Part shown: positions 51,096 to 60,201 of the stretch, piece by piece
Layout of the letters: every line of letters begins with the position of its first letter
Position numbering within the stretch: position 1 is the first letter of the stretch
Assembly (NCBI RefSeq): GCF_001579805.1
Contig: NZ_CP014546.1
Span: forward strand, 5,642,001 to 5,706,000
Direction of reading: 5' to 3'
Length of the DNA stretch: 64,000 nucleotides
Source of the DNA: Pseudomonas azotoformans
Lineage (GTDB): Bacteria; Pseudomonadota; Gammaproteobacteria; Pseudomonadales; Pseudomonadaceae
Position numbers and translations under genes: made by a program
The notes under the pieces: model-generated
Seen by the model: the letters and a program-made list of their open reading frames with translations, nothing else
Database searches by the model: none
What the model was told of the DNA's origin: nothing

Positions 51096-51421
51096 CAAAG
51101 CACTCCGTTGAGGTGGTAGTTGCCGACAACTTGGTATTTCCAGCGCAGCGGGTCATCGAGGCTTGACGGCAGTGCGGTGCGTTGGCCGGTCAGTTCGAAT
51201 TCGGCGTTGCTCGCGGCAATCAAGGCTTCGGCGGCGGCGATCTGCGCTTCGGTGGCGGCCACCGGGCTTGGGTGGGTTTCAGCGCGTTCCAGCAAGGCGG
51301 CGGCCACGTCAACGCGGATCTGCAGATCGCCGAAGCGGCTGATCACATAGGGGTCATCGCTTTTCTGGACATGGCGGCGGGTGCTGTCCAATAGTTGGCG
51401 CGCAAGGCTCAGTGCGGTCAT
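51095..51421 (-). CDS. Stand-alone acyl-CoA dehydrogenase C-terminal-like protein (108 aa)
   Basis: The protein MTALSLARQLLDSTRRHVQK... ends with DPLRWKYQVVGNYHLNGVL, which closely matches the end of the adjacent SfnB-like protein (DPARWKYHLIGNFVLNGV). The middle also resembles its C-terminal helices (EALIAASNAEFELTGQRTAL against LLASSKLFELAGTRSV). It lacks the FAD- and substrate-binding domains. ATG 51421 has GAGGA six bases upstream. It is a separate, well-initiated gene, so a conserved subunit role is as likely as a decayed copy. Confidence 0.65.
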   Translation of the reverse strand: MTALSLARQLLDSTRRHVQKSDDPYVISRFGDLQIRVDVAAALLERAETHPSPVAATEAQIAAAEALIAASNAEFELTGQRTALPSSLDDPLRWKYQVVGNYHLNGVL

Positions 51422-51430
51422 GGTCAATCC

Positions 51431-52627
51431 TCAGTTCCAGGCGTGGCGCGCGGGCTTCACGCCGTTGAGCACGAAATTGCCGATCAGGTGGTACTTCCAG
51501 CGCGCCGGGTCGTGCAGGGTGTGAGTGCGCGCGTTGCGCCAGAAGCGGTCAAGGTTGTGTTTGCCGGTGACCGAGCGGGTGCCAGCCAGTTCGAAGAGCT
51601 TGCTGCTGGCGAGCAAGGCGGTTTCGGCCGACAGCACTTTGGCCTGGGCAACCACCAAGGAGGCCTGGGCCACGCTGTCTTCACTTGGCTCGGCGAGGGC
51701 ACGGTCCACCGCCAGGCCGGCCTTGGCGAGGATGGCTTCGGTGCCGTGCACGCGCCATTCCAGGTCGCCGATGGCGGCGATGGTGAACGGGTCCTGCCAG
51801 CCGTGATCCTGTTGGCTGTCGATCCACGGCCGCGCCTGGCGTGCGTAGATCTTGGCCTGTTCAAGGGCGCCCAGGGCGATGCCGGTGTCGACGGCTGCCT
51901 GGATGATCTGTGAAATCGGGCCGTTGGCGGTGGGTTGATCGAAGGCCTGGTGGGCGGGGATCACCGCGCTGACGGGGACGGTCACACCGTCGAGAGTCAC
52001 GCCGCCGCTGGCGGTGGTGCGCTGGCCGAAGCCGTCCCAGCTGTCGATCACACTCAGGCCTTGGGCATCGCGTTCGATGAAGGCGATGAACGCCTGGTCT
52101 TTTTCGTTATTACCGACGGTGGGCACGATGTGGGCGAACAACGCGCCGGTGCAGTAGAACTTCTCGCCGTTGATTTGCGCGGTGTCGCCGTGGAAACGGA
52201 TCTGCGTGTCGAAGGTGCCGGCGTTCTTGCTCTTGGCTTCGGAGAAGGCATTGCCGAAACGATAGCCTTGGAGGACTTTGCCGAAGTAGTACTGCTTTTG
52301 TGCCTCCGTGGCCGTCTGCAGCAGAATGTCGACGACACCGAGGTGGTTCTGCGGAATCTGCCCCAGGGAGGGGTCGGCGGCGGAGATCAGTTTGATCACC
52401 TCGGCCACTGTCACATACGACACCTCAGCACCGCCATAAGCCTTGGGAATGGTGATGCCCCACAAGCCGCTGGCCGAGAATTCGTCGAGTTCGGCCACCG
52501 GCAGGCGACGCTCACGGTCGCGCGCGCTGGCGTCGACCGCGAACCGTGCAGCCAGGCGCGTGGCGACCTCGATGGCTTCCGCGTCCGAGCGGATGATATG
52601 GGCAGGGTGTTGAGGGTGGGCTGACAT
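51431..52627 (-). CDS. SfnB/DszC-like flavin monooxygenase
   Basis: The 398-residue protein has the acyl-CoA dehydrogenase fold used by SfnB and DszC: ITIPKAYGGAEVSYVTVAEV, QIPQNHLGVVDILLQ, GNAFSEAKSKNAGTFDTQIR, and the C-terminal HNLDRFWRNARTHTLHDPAR. This group uses reduced flavin and oxygen on organosulfur compounds during sulfur limitation. It is the first gene of the ten-gene operon. SD GGAG lies seven bases before the ATG. Confidence 0.88.
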   Translation of the reverse strand: MSAHPQHPAHIIRSDAEAIEVATRLAARFAVDASARDRERRLPVAELDEFSASGLWGITIPKAYGGAEVSYVTVAEVIKLISAADPSLGQIPQNHLGVVDILLQTATEAQKQYYFGKVLQGYRFGNAFSEAKSKNAGTFDTQIRFHGDTAQINGEKFYCTGALFAHIVPTVGNNEKDQAFIAFIERDAQGLSVIDSWDGFGQRTTASGGVTLDGVTVPVSAVIPAHQAFDQPTANGPISQIIQAAVDTGIALGALEQAKIYARQARPWIDSQQDHGWQDPFTIAAIGDLEWRVHGTEAILAKAGLAVDRALAEPSEDSVAQASLVVAQAKVLSAETALLASSKLFELAGTRSVTGKHNLDRFWRNARTHTLHDPARWKYHLIGNFVLNGVKPARHAWN

Positions 52628-52781
52628 GGGCCGACTCCAGGCTCCGAGGGGATACTGGAGTGATTGCAGGAGTCGTGCCTGAATGTAATCGCCAATAAAA
52701 TCAGCGATTTGCTGGTCATTCAGCGCAACAGGGCGCGTTTCAAAGCAGCAAAGTGTCCATCCACTGTTGCCGGGCGAACAG

Positions 52782-53357
52782 TTAGATCACCACGTTGCGC
52801 ACAAACCGCACAGGCACATCGCCATCATTGCGATAGCCATGCACGTGACGGCTGGCGAACATATAAAACTCACCGGCGGCGACGTGTTTTTCTTCCTCGC
52901 CCACCAGCAGGGTGAGGCAGCCTTCGAACACGAACAGTTGCACGCTCCAGCCTTCCGGGTCGGGATCGGGGCTGTAGCGATCGCCCGGTTCCAGTTGCAT
53001 CTCCCACAATTCGACCTCACGCCGCGCCGTGGCTTTGGCCAGCAGCACCGCCTTGCTGCCGGGAATTTCGCCGGCCCAGGCCAGTTCGTTGATGCGGCTG
53101 TGGTCGGGGGCATCCGGCGCCTGGATCAGGTCACTGAACGCCACGTCCAACGCTTCAGCCACGCGGTCGAGGGTGGACAGGCTGACGTTCTTCTCCCCTG
53201 CCTCAATGGCCACCAGCATGCGCCGGCTGACCCCGGATTTTTCCGAAAGCGCGGTCTGGCTCAGGTCGGCGGCATGGCGCAGGCGACGAACGTTCTGGCT
53301 GACGTGCTGCAGGACCGAGGCCCGTTGCGGATTTTCTTTGTGCACTATATTGCTCAA
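52782..53357 (-). CDS. XRE-cupin transcriptional regulator
   Basis: The 191-residue protein has an N-terminal XRE helix-turn-helix (VRRLRHAADLSQTALSEKSG, VSRRMLVAIEAGEKNVSLST) and a C-terminal cupin domain (VQLFVFEGCLTLLVGEEEKH, FASRHVHGYRND). Such regulators sense small metabolites. The start is a TTG at 53357; a GTG at 53345 is also possible, and neither has a good site. It is divergent from the EamA gene with a shared promoter region. It could also affect the sulfur operon 155 bases downstream of its stop. Confidence 0.82.
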   Translation of the reverse strand: MSNIVHKENPQRASVLQHVSQNVRRLRHAADLSQTALSEKSGVSRRMLVAIEAGEKNVSLSTLDRVAEALDVAFSDLIQAPDAPDHSRINELAWAGEIPGSKAVLLAKATARREVELWEMQLEPGDRYSPDPDPEGWSVQLFVFEGCLTLLVGEEEKHVAAGEFYMFASRHVHGYRNDGDVPVRFVRNVVI

Positions 53358-53370
53358 TGGGTGGGTGTGC

Positions 53371-53382
53371 GCAGTATACTGC
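53371..53382. promoter_or_regulatory. Palindrome GCAGTATACTGC with divergent -10 elements
   Basis: A perfect 12-base palindrome lies between the XRE and EamA genes. It contains TATACT on both strands, which could serve as overlapping -10 elements. TTGCTC at 53350-53355 is a possible -35 for the plus strand. It is a candidate site for the XRE protein to block both directions. Confidence 0.45.
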
Positions 53383-53437
53383 CCAGCGTGCGGCGCATTG
53401 TGCGGTCCGTGCCTTTCCCTTGCAAGACCGAGCCGCC

Positions 53438-54367
53438 ATGACCACCCCGAACTCCCCTTCGCGTTTCAACCGTTTCAGCAAAGCCGAATGCATCCTGGTG
53501 GTGATCACCATGATCTGGGGCGGCACCTTTTTGCTGGTGCAACACGCGATGGCCGTCAGCGGGCCGATGTTTTTCGTCGGTTTGCGATTTGCCGCCGCCG
53601 CCATCGTGGTGGGGTTCTTTTCCTTGCGCACGTTGCGTGACCTGACGCTGTTCGAGTTGAAGGCCGGCGTATTCATCGGCGTAGCGATCATGTTTGGCTA
53701 CGGGCTGCAAACCATTGGCTTGCAGACGATCCTGAGCAGCCAATCGGCGTTTATCACGGCGTTGTATGTACCGTTCGTGCCGTTGCTGCAGTGGATGGTG
53801 CTGGGACGCCGTCCAGGCCTGATGCCGAGCATTGGGATCATGCTGGCGTTTACCGGCTTGATGCTGCTGACCGGGCCAGCGGGCGCTTCACTGAATTTCA
53901 GCCCTGGCGAAATCGCCACCTTGATCGGCGCCGTCGCGATTGCCGCTGAAATCATCCTGATCAGCGCCTTTGCCGGGCAGGTGGATGTGCGCCGGGTGAC
54001 CGTGGTGCAACTGGCCACGGCCTCGTTGCTGTCGTTCCTGATGGTGGTGCCGATGGGCGAGGCCTTGCCGGGGTTCTCGTGGCTGCTGCTGTTCAGTGCG
54101 GTGGGCCTGGGTTTGACCAGTGCAGTGATCCAGGTCGCGATGAATTGGGCCCAGCAAAGCGTTTCGCCCACCCGAGCCACGTTGATTTATGCCGGTGAGC
54201 CGGTGTGGGCAGGCGTGGTGGGACGGATCGCCGGGGAGCGCTTCCCGCCGATTGCGATGCTGGGCGCGGTGTTGATTGTGGCGGCGGTGATTGTCAGTGA
54301 AATGAAGACCAAGGCACAAAAGGCGCTTGCAGTGGACAATGAGCTGGAGCAGGAACATCAGGGCTAA
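53438..54367 (+). CDS. EamA/DMT family transporter
   Basis: The 309-residue protein has ten membrane segments in two EamA repeats: MIWGGTFLLVQHAMAVSGPM in the first and GLGLTSAVIQVAMNWAQQSV then ATLIYAGEPVWAGVVGRIAG in the second. It is an inner-membrane exporter of metabolites or amino acids; the divergent regulator probably controls it. ATG 53438 is chosen over the frame start 81 bases upstream, which lies in the promoter. Confidence 0.85.
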   Translation: MTTPNSPSRFNRFSKAECILVVITMIWGGTFLLVQHAMAVSGPMFFVGLRFAAAAIVVGFFSLRTLRDLTLFELKAGVFIGVAIMFGYGLQTIGLQTILSSQSAFITALYVPFVPLLQWMVLGRRPGLMPSIGIMLAFTGLMLLTGPAGASLNFSPGEIATLIGAVAIAAEIILISAFAGQVDVRRVTVVQLATASLLSFLMVVPMGEALPGFSWLLLFSAVGLGLTSAVIQVAMNWAQQSVSPTRATLIYAGEPVWAGVVGRIAGERFPPIAMLGAVLIVAAVIVSEMKTKAQKALAVDNELEQEHQG

Positions 54368-54496
54368 GCGGGGCATTGAAACAATGCCAAATGGGAGTTT
54401 TCGGCCTACCTTGTAGGATCCTGCCACATCTTGCCGTTTGGTGATCGAGAAAGCGGCACGTATGATGCATCCCAAACTCCCGCAGATTAGAAGCCT

Positions 54497-57418
54497 ATGT
54501 CCCTGATAGTTCTACTGCTTCTGCCGTTCGCTGGCAGCTGTCTGGCGGCCTTGCTGCCGCACAATGCACGTAACACCGAATCCCTGCTGGCCGGCCTTGT
54601 GGCCCTGGTCGGCACCATTCAAGTCGCCCTGCTCTACCCCCAGATCGCCCATGGTGGCGTGATCCGCGAAGAATTCATGTGGTTGCCCAGCCTCGGGCTG
54701 AACTTCGTGCTGCGCATGGATGGGTTTGCCTGGCTGTTCTCGATGCTGGTGCTGGGCATCGGCACGCTGGTGTCGTTGTATGCGCGCTATTACATGTCAC
54801 CGGACGACCCGGTGCCGCGCTTCTTCGCGTTTTTCCTGGCGTTCATGGGCGCCATGCTCGGGCTGGTGATTTCCGGCAACCTGGTCCAGATCGTGTTCTT
54901 CTGGGAACTGACCAGCCTGTTCTCGTTCCTGCTGATCGGCTATTGGCACCACCGCGCCGACGCGCGACGCGGCGCGTACATGGCGTTGATGGTCACCGGC
55001 GCGGGCGGCTTGTGCCTGCTGGCGGGCGTGATGTTGCTGGGGCATATAGTCGGCAGCTACGACTTGGACCAGGTGCTGGCAGCGGGCGATCAGATTCGCG
55101 CGCACTCGCTGTACCCGGTCATGCTGGCTCTGGTGCTGATCGGTGCCTTGAGCAAAAGCGCGCAGTTCCCGTTCCACTTCTGGCTGCCTCACGCAATGGC
55201 GGCGCCCACGCCGGTGTCGGCGTACCTGCATTCGGCAACGATGGTGAAGGCCGGCGTGTTCCTGTTGGCCCGCCTGTGGCCGTCGCTGTCTGGCAGCGAA
55301 GAATGGTTCTATATCGTCGGCGGTGCCGGCGCGATTACCCTGCTTCTCGGCGCTTACTGCGCGATCTTTCAAAACGACCTCAAGGGCCTGCTGGCCTATT
55401 CCACCATCAGCCACCTTGGCTTGATCACCTTATTGCTGGGCCTCAACAGCCCACTGGCCGCCGTTGCAGCCGTGTTCCACATCCTCAATCACGCCACGTT
55501 CAAGGCCTCGTTGTTCATGGCCGCAGGCATCATCGACCACGAAAGCGGCACCCGCGACATTCGCAAGCTCAGTGGCCTGGTCCGCTTGATTCCCTTTACC
55601 GCGACCCTGGCGATGGTTGCCAGTGCGTCCATGGCCGGGGTGCCGTTGCTCAACGGCTTCCTGTCCAAAGAGATGTTCTTCGCCGAAACCGTGTTCATCT
55701 CCTCCACCGCCTGGGTGGAATTTGCCCTGCCGGTGATCGCGACGGTCGCCGGTACATTCAGCGTGGTCTACGCGCTGCGCTTTACCATTGATGTGTTCTT
55801 TGGCCCCACCGCCACCAACCTGCCGCACACGCCCCACGAGCCCCCCCGCTGGATGCGTGCGCCGGTGGAGCTGCTGGTGTTCACCTGCCTGCTGGTGGGG
55901 ATTTTCCCGGCCCAGGTGGTCGGTTCGATCCTCGCCGCTGCCGCCTTGCCTGTCGTCGGCGGCGTGCTGCCGGAGTACAGCCTGGCGATCTGGCACGGCT
56001 GGAACGCGCCGATGATCATGAGCCTGGTGGCCATGTCCGCTGGCGTCGTTCTGTATCTGCTGCTGCGCAAGCAACTCAAGCGAGGCCGCTTCAAATACCC
56101 GCCTATCATCAGTTACTTCAACGGCAAGCGCGGCTTCGAGCGCAGCCTGGTGGTGATGATGCGCGGGGTGCGCAAGATCGAGAAACGTATCAGCACCAAG
56201 CGCCTGCAGACCCAGTTGTTCCTGCTGGTGTTGGTGGCGGTGATCGGCGGCATGATCCCGATGCTCAACAGTGGCCTCAGTTGGGGCGACCGGCCGAAGA
56301 TCCCCGGTTCCATCGTATTCGTGACCCTTTGGCTGCTGGCGATTGCCTGTGCCCTCGGTGCCGCCTGGCAAGCCAAGTACCACCGGCTGGCGGCCCTGAC
56401 CATGGTCAGCGTGTGCGGCCTGATGACCTGCGTGACCTTTGTGTGGTTCTCGGCGCCGGACCTGGCGCTGACCCAGTTGGTCGTCGAGGTAGTGACCACG
56501 GTGCTGATCCTGCTCGGCCTGCGCTGGCTGCCACGGCGGATCGAAGAAGTGTCGCCACTGCCAAGCTCCTTGCGCAAGGCGCGCATCCGGCGCCTGCGCG
56601 ACTTCCTGTTGTCGACCGTGGTCGGCGGCGGCATGGCGCTGCTGTCCTACGCGATGCTGACGCGCCAGACGCCCAACGACATTTCCTCGTTCTACTTAAG
56701 CCGTGCCCTGCCCGAAGGCGGCGGCAGCAATGTGGTGAACGTGATGCTGGTGGACTTCCGGGGCTTCGATACCTTGGGTGAAATCACCGTGCTCGGCGCC
56801 GTGGCGCTGACGGTGTACGCCCTGTTGCGCCGCTTCCGCCCCTCCAAGGAAAGCATGCAACTGCCCGCCCAACAGCGCCAGTTGGCGCCGGACGTGGCCA
56901 CCGACCTGGTCAACCCACGCCAGGCCAGCGACACCGCCCTGGGCTTCATGATGGTGCCGGCGGTGCTGGTGCGCCTGCTGCTGCCGATTGCGCTGGTGGT
57001 GTCGTTCTATCTGTTCATGCGCGGCCACAACCAACCGGGTGGCGGGTTTGTCGCCGGCCTGGTGATGTCGGTGGCGTTTATCCTGCAATACATGGTCGCC
57101 GGCACGCAGTGGGTCGAAGCGCAGATGAGCCTGCGGCCGATGCGCTGGATGGGCTTCGGGCTGTTCTCGGCGACGCTGACCGGCCTCGGTGCACTGTTTG
57201 CCGGGTATCCGTTCCTCACCACCCACACCTGGCATTTCAGCCTGCCGCTGCTCGGTGACATTCACATCGCCAGCGCGCTGTTCTTCGACGTCGGCGTGTA
57301 CGCCATGGTCGTCGGCTCGACGCTGCTGATGCTCACCGCCCTCGGTCACCAGTCCGTGCGGGCCCATAAACCGAGCAACCAGGCCAAAGTGGTTGCCGCT
57401 ACGGAAGGAGCCGCCTGA
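54497..57418 (+). CDS. mnhA: Na+/H+ antiporter subunit A with fused B domain
   Basis: The 973-residue membrane protein has the NuoL/MrpA core: FFWELTSLFSFLLIGYWHHR, FHFWLPHAMAAPTPVSAYLH, SATMVKAGVFLLARLWP, and an MbhE/D-like region around 600-780. The last 145 residues (VLVRLLLPIALVVSFYLF, HNQPGGGFVAGLVMSVAF) are an MnhB domain, so A and B are one chain here. This is the usual form in Pseudomonas. It exchanges Na+ or K+ for H+ with the other subunits. ATG 54497 is 13 bases after a purine-rich stretch. It starts a six-gene operon. Confidence 0.93.
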   Translation: MSLIVLLLLPFAGSCLAALLPHNARNTESLLAGLVALVGTIQVALLYPQIAHGGVIREEFMWLPSLGLNFVLRMDGFAWLFSMLVLGIGTLVSLYARYYMSPDDPVPRFFAFFLAFMGAMLGLVISGNLVQIVFFWELTSLFSFLLIGYWHHRADARRGAYMALMVTGAGGLCLLAGVMLLGHIVGSYDLDQVLAAGDQIRAHSLYPVMLALVLIGALSKSAQFPFHFWLPHAMAAPTPVSAYLHSATMVKAGVFLLARLWPSLSGSEEWFYIVGGAGAITLLLGAYCAIFQNDLKGLLAYSTISHLGLITLLLGLNSPLAAVAAVFHILNHATFKASLFMAAGIIDHESGTRDIRKLSGLVRLIPFTATLAMVASASMAGVPLLNGFLSKEMFFAETVFISSTAWVEFALPVIATVAGTFSVVYALRFTIDVFFGPTATNLPHTPHEPPRWMRAPVELLVFTCLLVGIFPAQVVGSILAAAALPVVGGVLPEYSLAIWHGWNAPMIMSLVAMSAGVVLYLLLRKQLKRGRFKYPPIISYFNGKRGFERSLVVMMRGVRKIEKRISTKRLQTQLFLLVLVAVIGGMIPMLNSGLSWGDRPKIPGSIVFVTLWLLAIACALGAAWQAKYHRLAALTMVSVCGLMTCVTFVWFSAPDLALTQLVVEVVTTVLILLGLRWLPRRIEEVSPLPSSLRKARIRRLRDFLLSTVVGGGMALLSYAMLTRQTPNDISSFYLSRALPEGGGSNVVNVMLVDFRGFDTLGEITVLGAVALTVYALLRRFRPSKESMQLPAQQRQLAPDVATDLVNPRQASDTALGFMMVPAVLVRLLLPIALVVSFYLFMRGHNQPGGGFVAGLVMSVAFILQYMVAGTQWVEAQMSLRPMRWMGFGLFSATLTGLGALFAGYPFLTTHTWHFSLPLLGDIHIASALFFDVGVYAMVVGSTLLMLTALGHQSVRAHKPSNQAKVVAATEGAA

Positions 57419-57762
57419 TGGAAGAAGTCATCGCAATTGCCATTGGGGTCCTGGCGGCCTCCGGCGTCTGGCTGATCCTGCGGCCAAGGACCTTCCAGGT
57501 GGTGATGGGCCTGTGCCTGTTGTCGTATGGGGTCAACCTGTTCATTTTCAGCATGGGCAGCCTGTTTATCGGCAAGGAGCCGATCATCAAGGACGGCGTG
57601 CCGCAAGACTTGCTCAACTACACAGATCCCCTGCCCCAGGCGTTGGTGCTGACGGCCATCGTGATCAGCTTCGCCATGACCGCCTTGTTCCTGGTGGTGC
57701 TGCTCGCCTCCCGTGGCTTGACCGGCACGGACCATGTGGACGGCCGGGAGCCCAAGGAATGA
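57418..57762 (+). CDS. mnhC: Na+/H+ antiporter subunit C
   Basis: The 114-residue protein has three membrane segments and the MnhC/NuoK motif VVMGLCLLSYGVNLFIFSMG, then DPLPQALVLTAIVISFAMTA. Its ATG overlaps the subunit A stop by one base and AGGAGCC lies just upstream. It is a membrane subunit of the antiporter. Confidence 0.93.
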   Translation: MEEVIAIAIGVLAASGVWLILRPRTFQVVMGLCLLSYGVNLFIFSMGSLFIGKEPIIKDGVPQDLLNYTDPLPQALVLTAIVISFAMTALFLVVLLASRGLTGTDHVDGREPKE

Positions 57763-57767
57763 CGTGG

Positions 57768-59441
57768 ATGAATCAAATGATCGTCGCGCCGATCCTGCTG
57801 CCGTTGCTCACCGCCGCATTGATGCTGATGCTCGGCGAGAAGCACCGTCCGCTCAAGGCGCGCATCAACCTGTTCTCCAGCATGATCGGCCTGGGCATCG
57901 CCGTTTTGCTGCTGTACTGGACGCAAAAAGGCGGCCCCGGCTCGATTGGCGTGTACCTGCCCGGCAACTGGCAAGTGCCGTTTGGCATCGTGTTGGTGGT
58001 GGATCAGTTGTCGGCGCTGATGCTGGTACTCACCGGCATCATCGGCGTGAGTGCGCTGCTGTTCGCCATGGCCCGCTGGGACCGCGCGGGCACCAGTTTC
58101 CATGCGTTGTTCCAGGTGCAGATGATGGGTCTATATGGCGCCTTCCTGACCGCCGACCTGTTCAACCTGTTCGTATTCTTCGAGGTGCTGCTGGCGGCGT
58201 CCTATGGCTTGATGCTGCACGGCTCGGGCCGGGCGCGAGTGTCGGCGGGGCTGCATTACATTGCGATCAACCTGCTCGCATCGTCGCTGTTTTTGATTGG
58301 CGCGGCGATGATCTACGGGGTGACTGGCACGCTGAACTTCGCTGACCTGGCGTTGAAGATCCCGCTGGTGCCGGAGGCGGATCGTGGCCTGTTGCACGCT
58401 GGTGCGGCGATCCTGGCGACGGCGTTCCTGGCCAAGGCCGGCATGTGGCCGCTGAACTTCTGGCTGGCGCCCGCCTATTCTTCGGCGAGTGCGCCGGTGG
58501 CGGCGATGTTCGCGATCATGACCAAGGTCGGCGTGTACACCGTGCTGCGCCTGTGGACCCTGCTGTTCTCCGGCCAGGCCGGAGCCTCGGCGCTGTTTGG
58601 CGGCGACTGGCTGGTGTATGGCGGCATGGCGACCATCATCTGCGCCGGGCTGGCGATGGTGGCGGCGCAGCGGTTGGAACGTATGGCCAGCTTGAGCATT
58701 CTGGTGTCGGCGGGGATTTTGCTGTCGGCCGTGGGCTTTGCTCAGCCAAGCCTGACGGCGGGGGCGCTGTTTTATCTGGTTAGCTCGACACTGGCGTTGA
58801 GCGCGCTGTTCTTGCTGGCCGAACTGATCGAGCGTTCGCGCTCGGCCAACGACCTGCCGCTGGATGAAGAGATCGATGCGCTGCCCAAAGCCATGGAATC
58901 GCTGCACCCGCGCCCCGGCGTGAACCTGGATGATGAACAGCAAGCCGTGGTCGGCCAGGTGATTCCCTGGACCATGGCCTTCCTGGGCTTGAGTTTTATC
59001 GCCTGCGCCCTGCTGATCATCGGCATGCCGCCGCTGTCCGGTTTTATCGGCAAGCTCAGCCTGTTGAGTGCACTGGTCAATCCGCTGGGCCTGGGCGTCA
59101 GCGTTGATACGCCGATCCGCCCGGCAGCCTGGGGCTTGGTCGCGTTGTTGATCCTCTCGGGCCTGGCCTCGTTGATCGCCTTCGCCCGCCTCGGCATCCA
59201 GCGTTTCTGGACCCCGGAAGAGCGCCCTTCGCCGCTGCTGCGTCGCTACGAGTGCCTGCCGATCTTCTTCCTGCTGGGCCTGAGCATCCTGCTGACTTTC
59301 AAGGCCGAGCCGCTGATGCGCTACACCCAGGACACGGCCGTCAGCCTGAACAACCCGGAACACTACGTGATGGCGGTGATGGCCACGCGCCCGGTGCCGA
59401 GCCCTGAAGCCAAGGCCGCCGCGCTGGAGGTGCAGCCATGA
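57768..59441 (+). CDS. mnhD: Na+/H+ antiporter subunit D
   Basis: The 557-residue protein has about 14 membrane segments and NuoN/MrpD motifs: MGLYGAFLTADLFNLFVFFE, KAGMWPLNFWLAPAYSSASA, IMTKVGVYTVLRLW. I use ATG 57768 (MNQMIVAPILLPLL) because AAGGA lies nine bases upstream; the ATG at 57759 touches that site but overlaps the subunit C stop. Confidence 0.92.
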   Translation: MNQMIVAPILLPLLTAALMLMLGEKHRPLKARINLFSSMIGLGIAVLLLYWTQKGGPGSIGVYLPGNWQVPFGIVLVVDQLSALMLVLTGIIGVSALLFAMARWDRAGTSFHALFQVQMMGLYGAFLTADLFNLFVFFEVLLAASYGLMLHGSGRARVSAGLHYIAINLLASSLFLIGAAMIYGVTGTLNFADLALKIPLVPEADRGLLHAGAAILATAFLAKAGMWPLNFWLAPAYSSASAPVAAMFAIMTKVGVYTVLRLWTLLFSGQAGASALFGGDWLVYGGMATIICAGLAMVAAQRLERMASLSILVSAGILLSAVGFAQPSLTAGALFYLVSSTLALSALFLLAELIERSRSANDLPLDEEIDALPKAMESLHPRPGVNLDDEQQAVVGQVIPWTMAFLGLSFIACALLIIGMPPLSGFIGKLSLLSALVNPLGLGVSVDTPIRPAAWGLVALLILSGLASLIAFARLGIQRFWTPEERPSPLLRRYECLPIFFLLGLSILLTFKAEPLMRYTQDTAVSLNNPEHYVMAVMATRPVPSPEAKAAALEVQP

Positions 59442-59926
59442 AGCGTCTGTTCCCTGCTCCGTGGTTGTCGCTGGCGTTGTGGCTGTTGTGGCTGGTGCTC
59501 AACCTGTCCGTGAGCCCCGGCAACCTGCTGCTGGGCGCGCTGCTGGGTTTTCTGGCGCCGCTGATGATGGCGCCGCTGCGGCCGTTGCCGATCCGCATTC
59601 GCCGCCCTGGGGTGATCATTCGCCTGTTCTTCCTGGTGGGCCGCGATGTGATCATCTCCAACCTGCAAGTGGCCTGGGGCGTGCTGATCTGCAGCTCCCG
59701 TCCACCGCGTTCGCGCTTCATCAAGATCCCCCTGGACCTGCGCGACGCCAACGGCCTGGCGGCGTTGTCGATGATCACCACCGTGGTGCCCGGCACCATC
59801 TGGTCGGAACTGGCGCTGGACCGTAGCATCCTGCTCTTGCACGTGTTTGACCTGGAGGATGAAGCATCCTTCATCGAGCACTTCAAGACCACCTACGAAC
59901 GGCCCCTGATGGAGATCTTCGAATGA
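59438..59926 (+). CDS. mnhE: Na+/H+ antiporter subunit E
   Basis: The 162-residue protein has two N-terminal membrane segments and the MnhE motifs LVLNLSVSPGNLLLGALLGF, FLVGRDVIISNLQVAWGVL, and TTVVPGTIWSELALDRSILL. It overlaps D and F by four bases each. Confidence 0.92.
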   Translation: MKRLFPAPWLSLALWLLWLVLNLSVSPGNLLLGALLGFLAPLMMAPLRPLPIRIRRPGVIIRLFFLVGRDVIISNLQVAWGVLICSSRPPRSRFIKIPLDLRDANGLAALSMITTVVPGTIWSELALDRSILLLHVFDLEDEASFIEHFKTTYERPLMEIFE

Positions 59927-60201
59927 GCGCCCTGCTCTCCAATGCGATCCTGCTCAGCCTGTTCCTGTTCTCACTGGCCATGGTGCTGACGCTGATCCGT
60001 CTGTTCAAAGGCCCATCGGCCCAGGACCGGGTATTGGCGCTGGACTACCTGTACATCCTGGCGATGCTGATGATGCTGGTGTTGGGCATTCGCTACGCCA
60101 GTGACACCTACTTTGAAGCGGCGCTGCTGATTGCGCTGTTCGGCTTCGTGGGCTCGTTTGCCCTGGCGAAATTCCTGCTGCGTGGGGAGGTGATTGAATG
60201 A
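59923..60201 (+). CDS. mnhF: Na+/H+ antiporter subunit F
   Basis: The 92-residue protein has three membrane segments and the MnhF motif LIRLFKGPSAQDRVLALDYL, then FEAALLIALFGFVGSFALAK. It overlaps its neighbours by four bases. Confidence 0.93.
   Translation: MSALLSNAILLSLFLFSLAMVLTLIRLFKGPSAQDRVLALDYLYILAMLMMLVLGIRYASDTYFEAALLIALFGFVGSFALAKFLLRGEVIE

Noticed and set aside
57007..57418. Separate mnhB gene
   Set aside because: The MnhB-like region is in frame with subunit A without a start signal, so it is a fused domain as usual in Pseudomonas.
57393..57767. N-terminal extension of antiporter subunit D
   Set aside because: It overlaps subunit C in another frame and shows no family similarity; subunit D proteins begin near MNQM.
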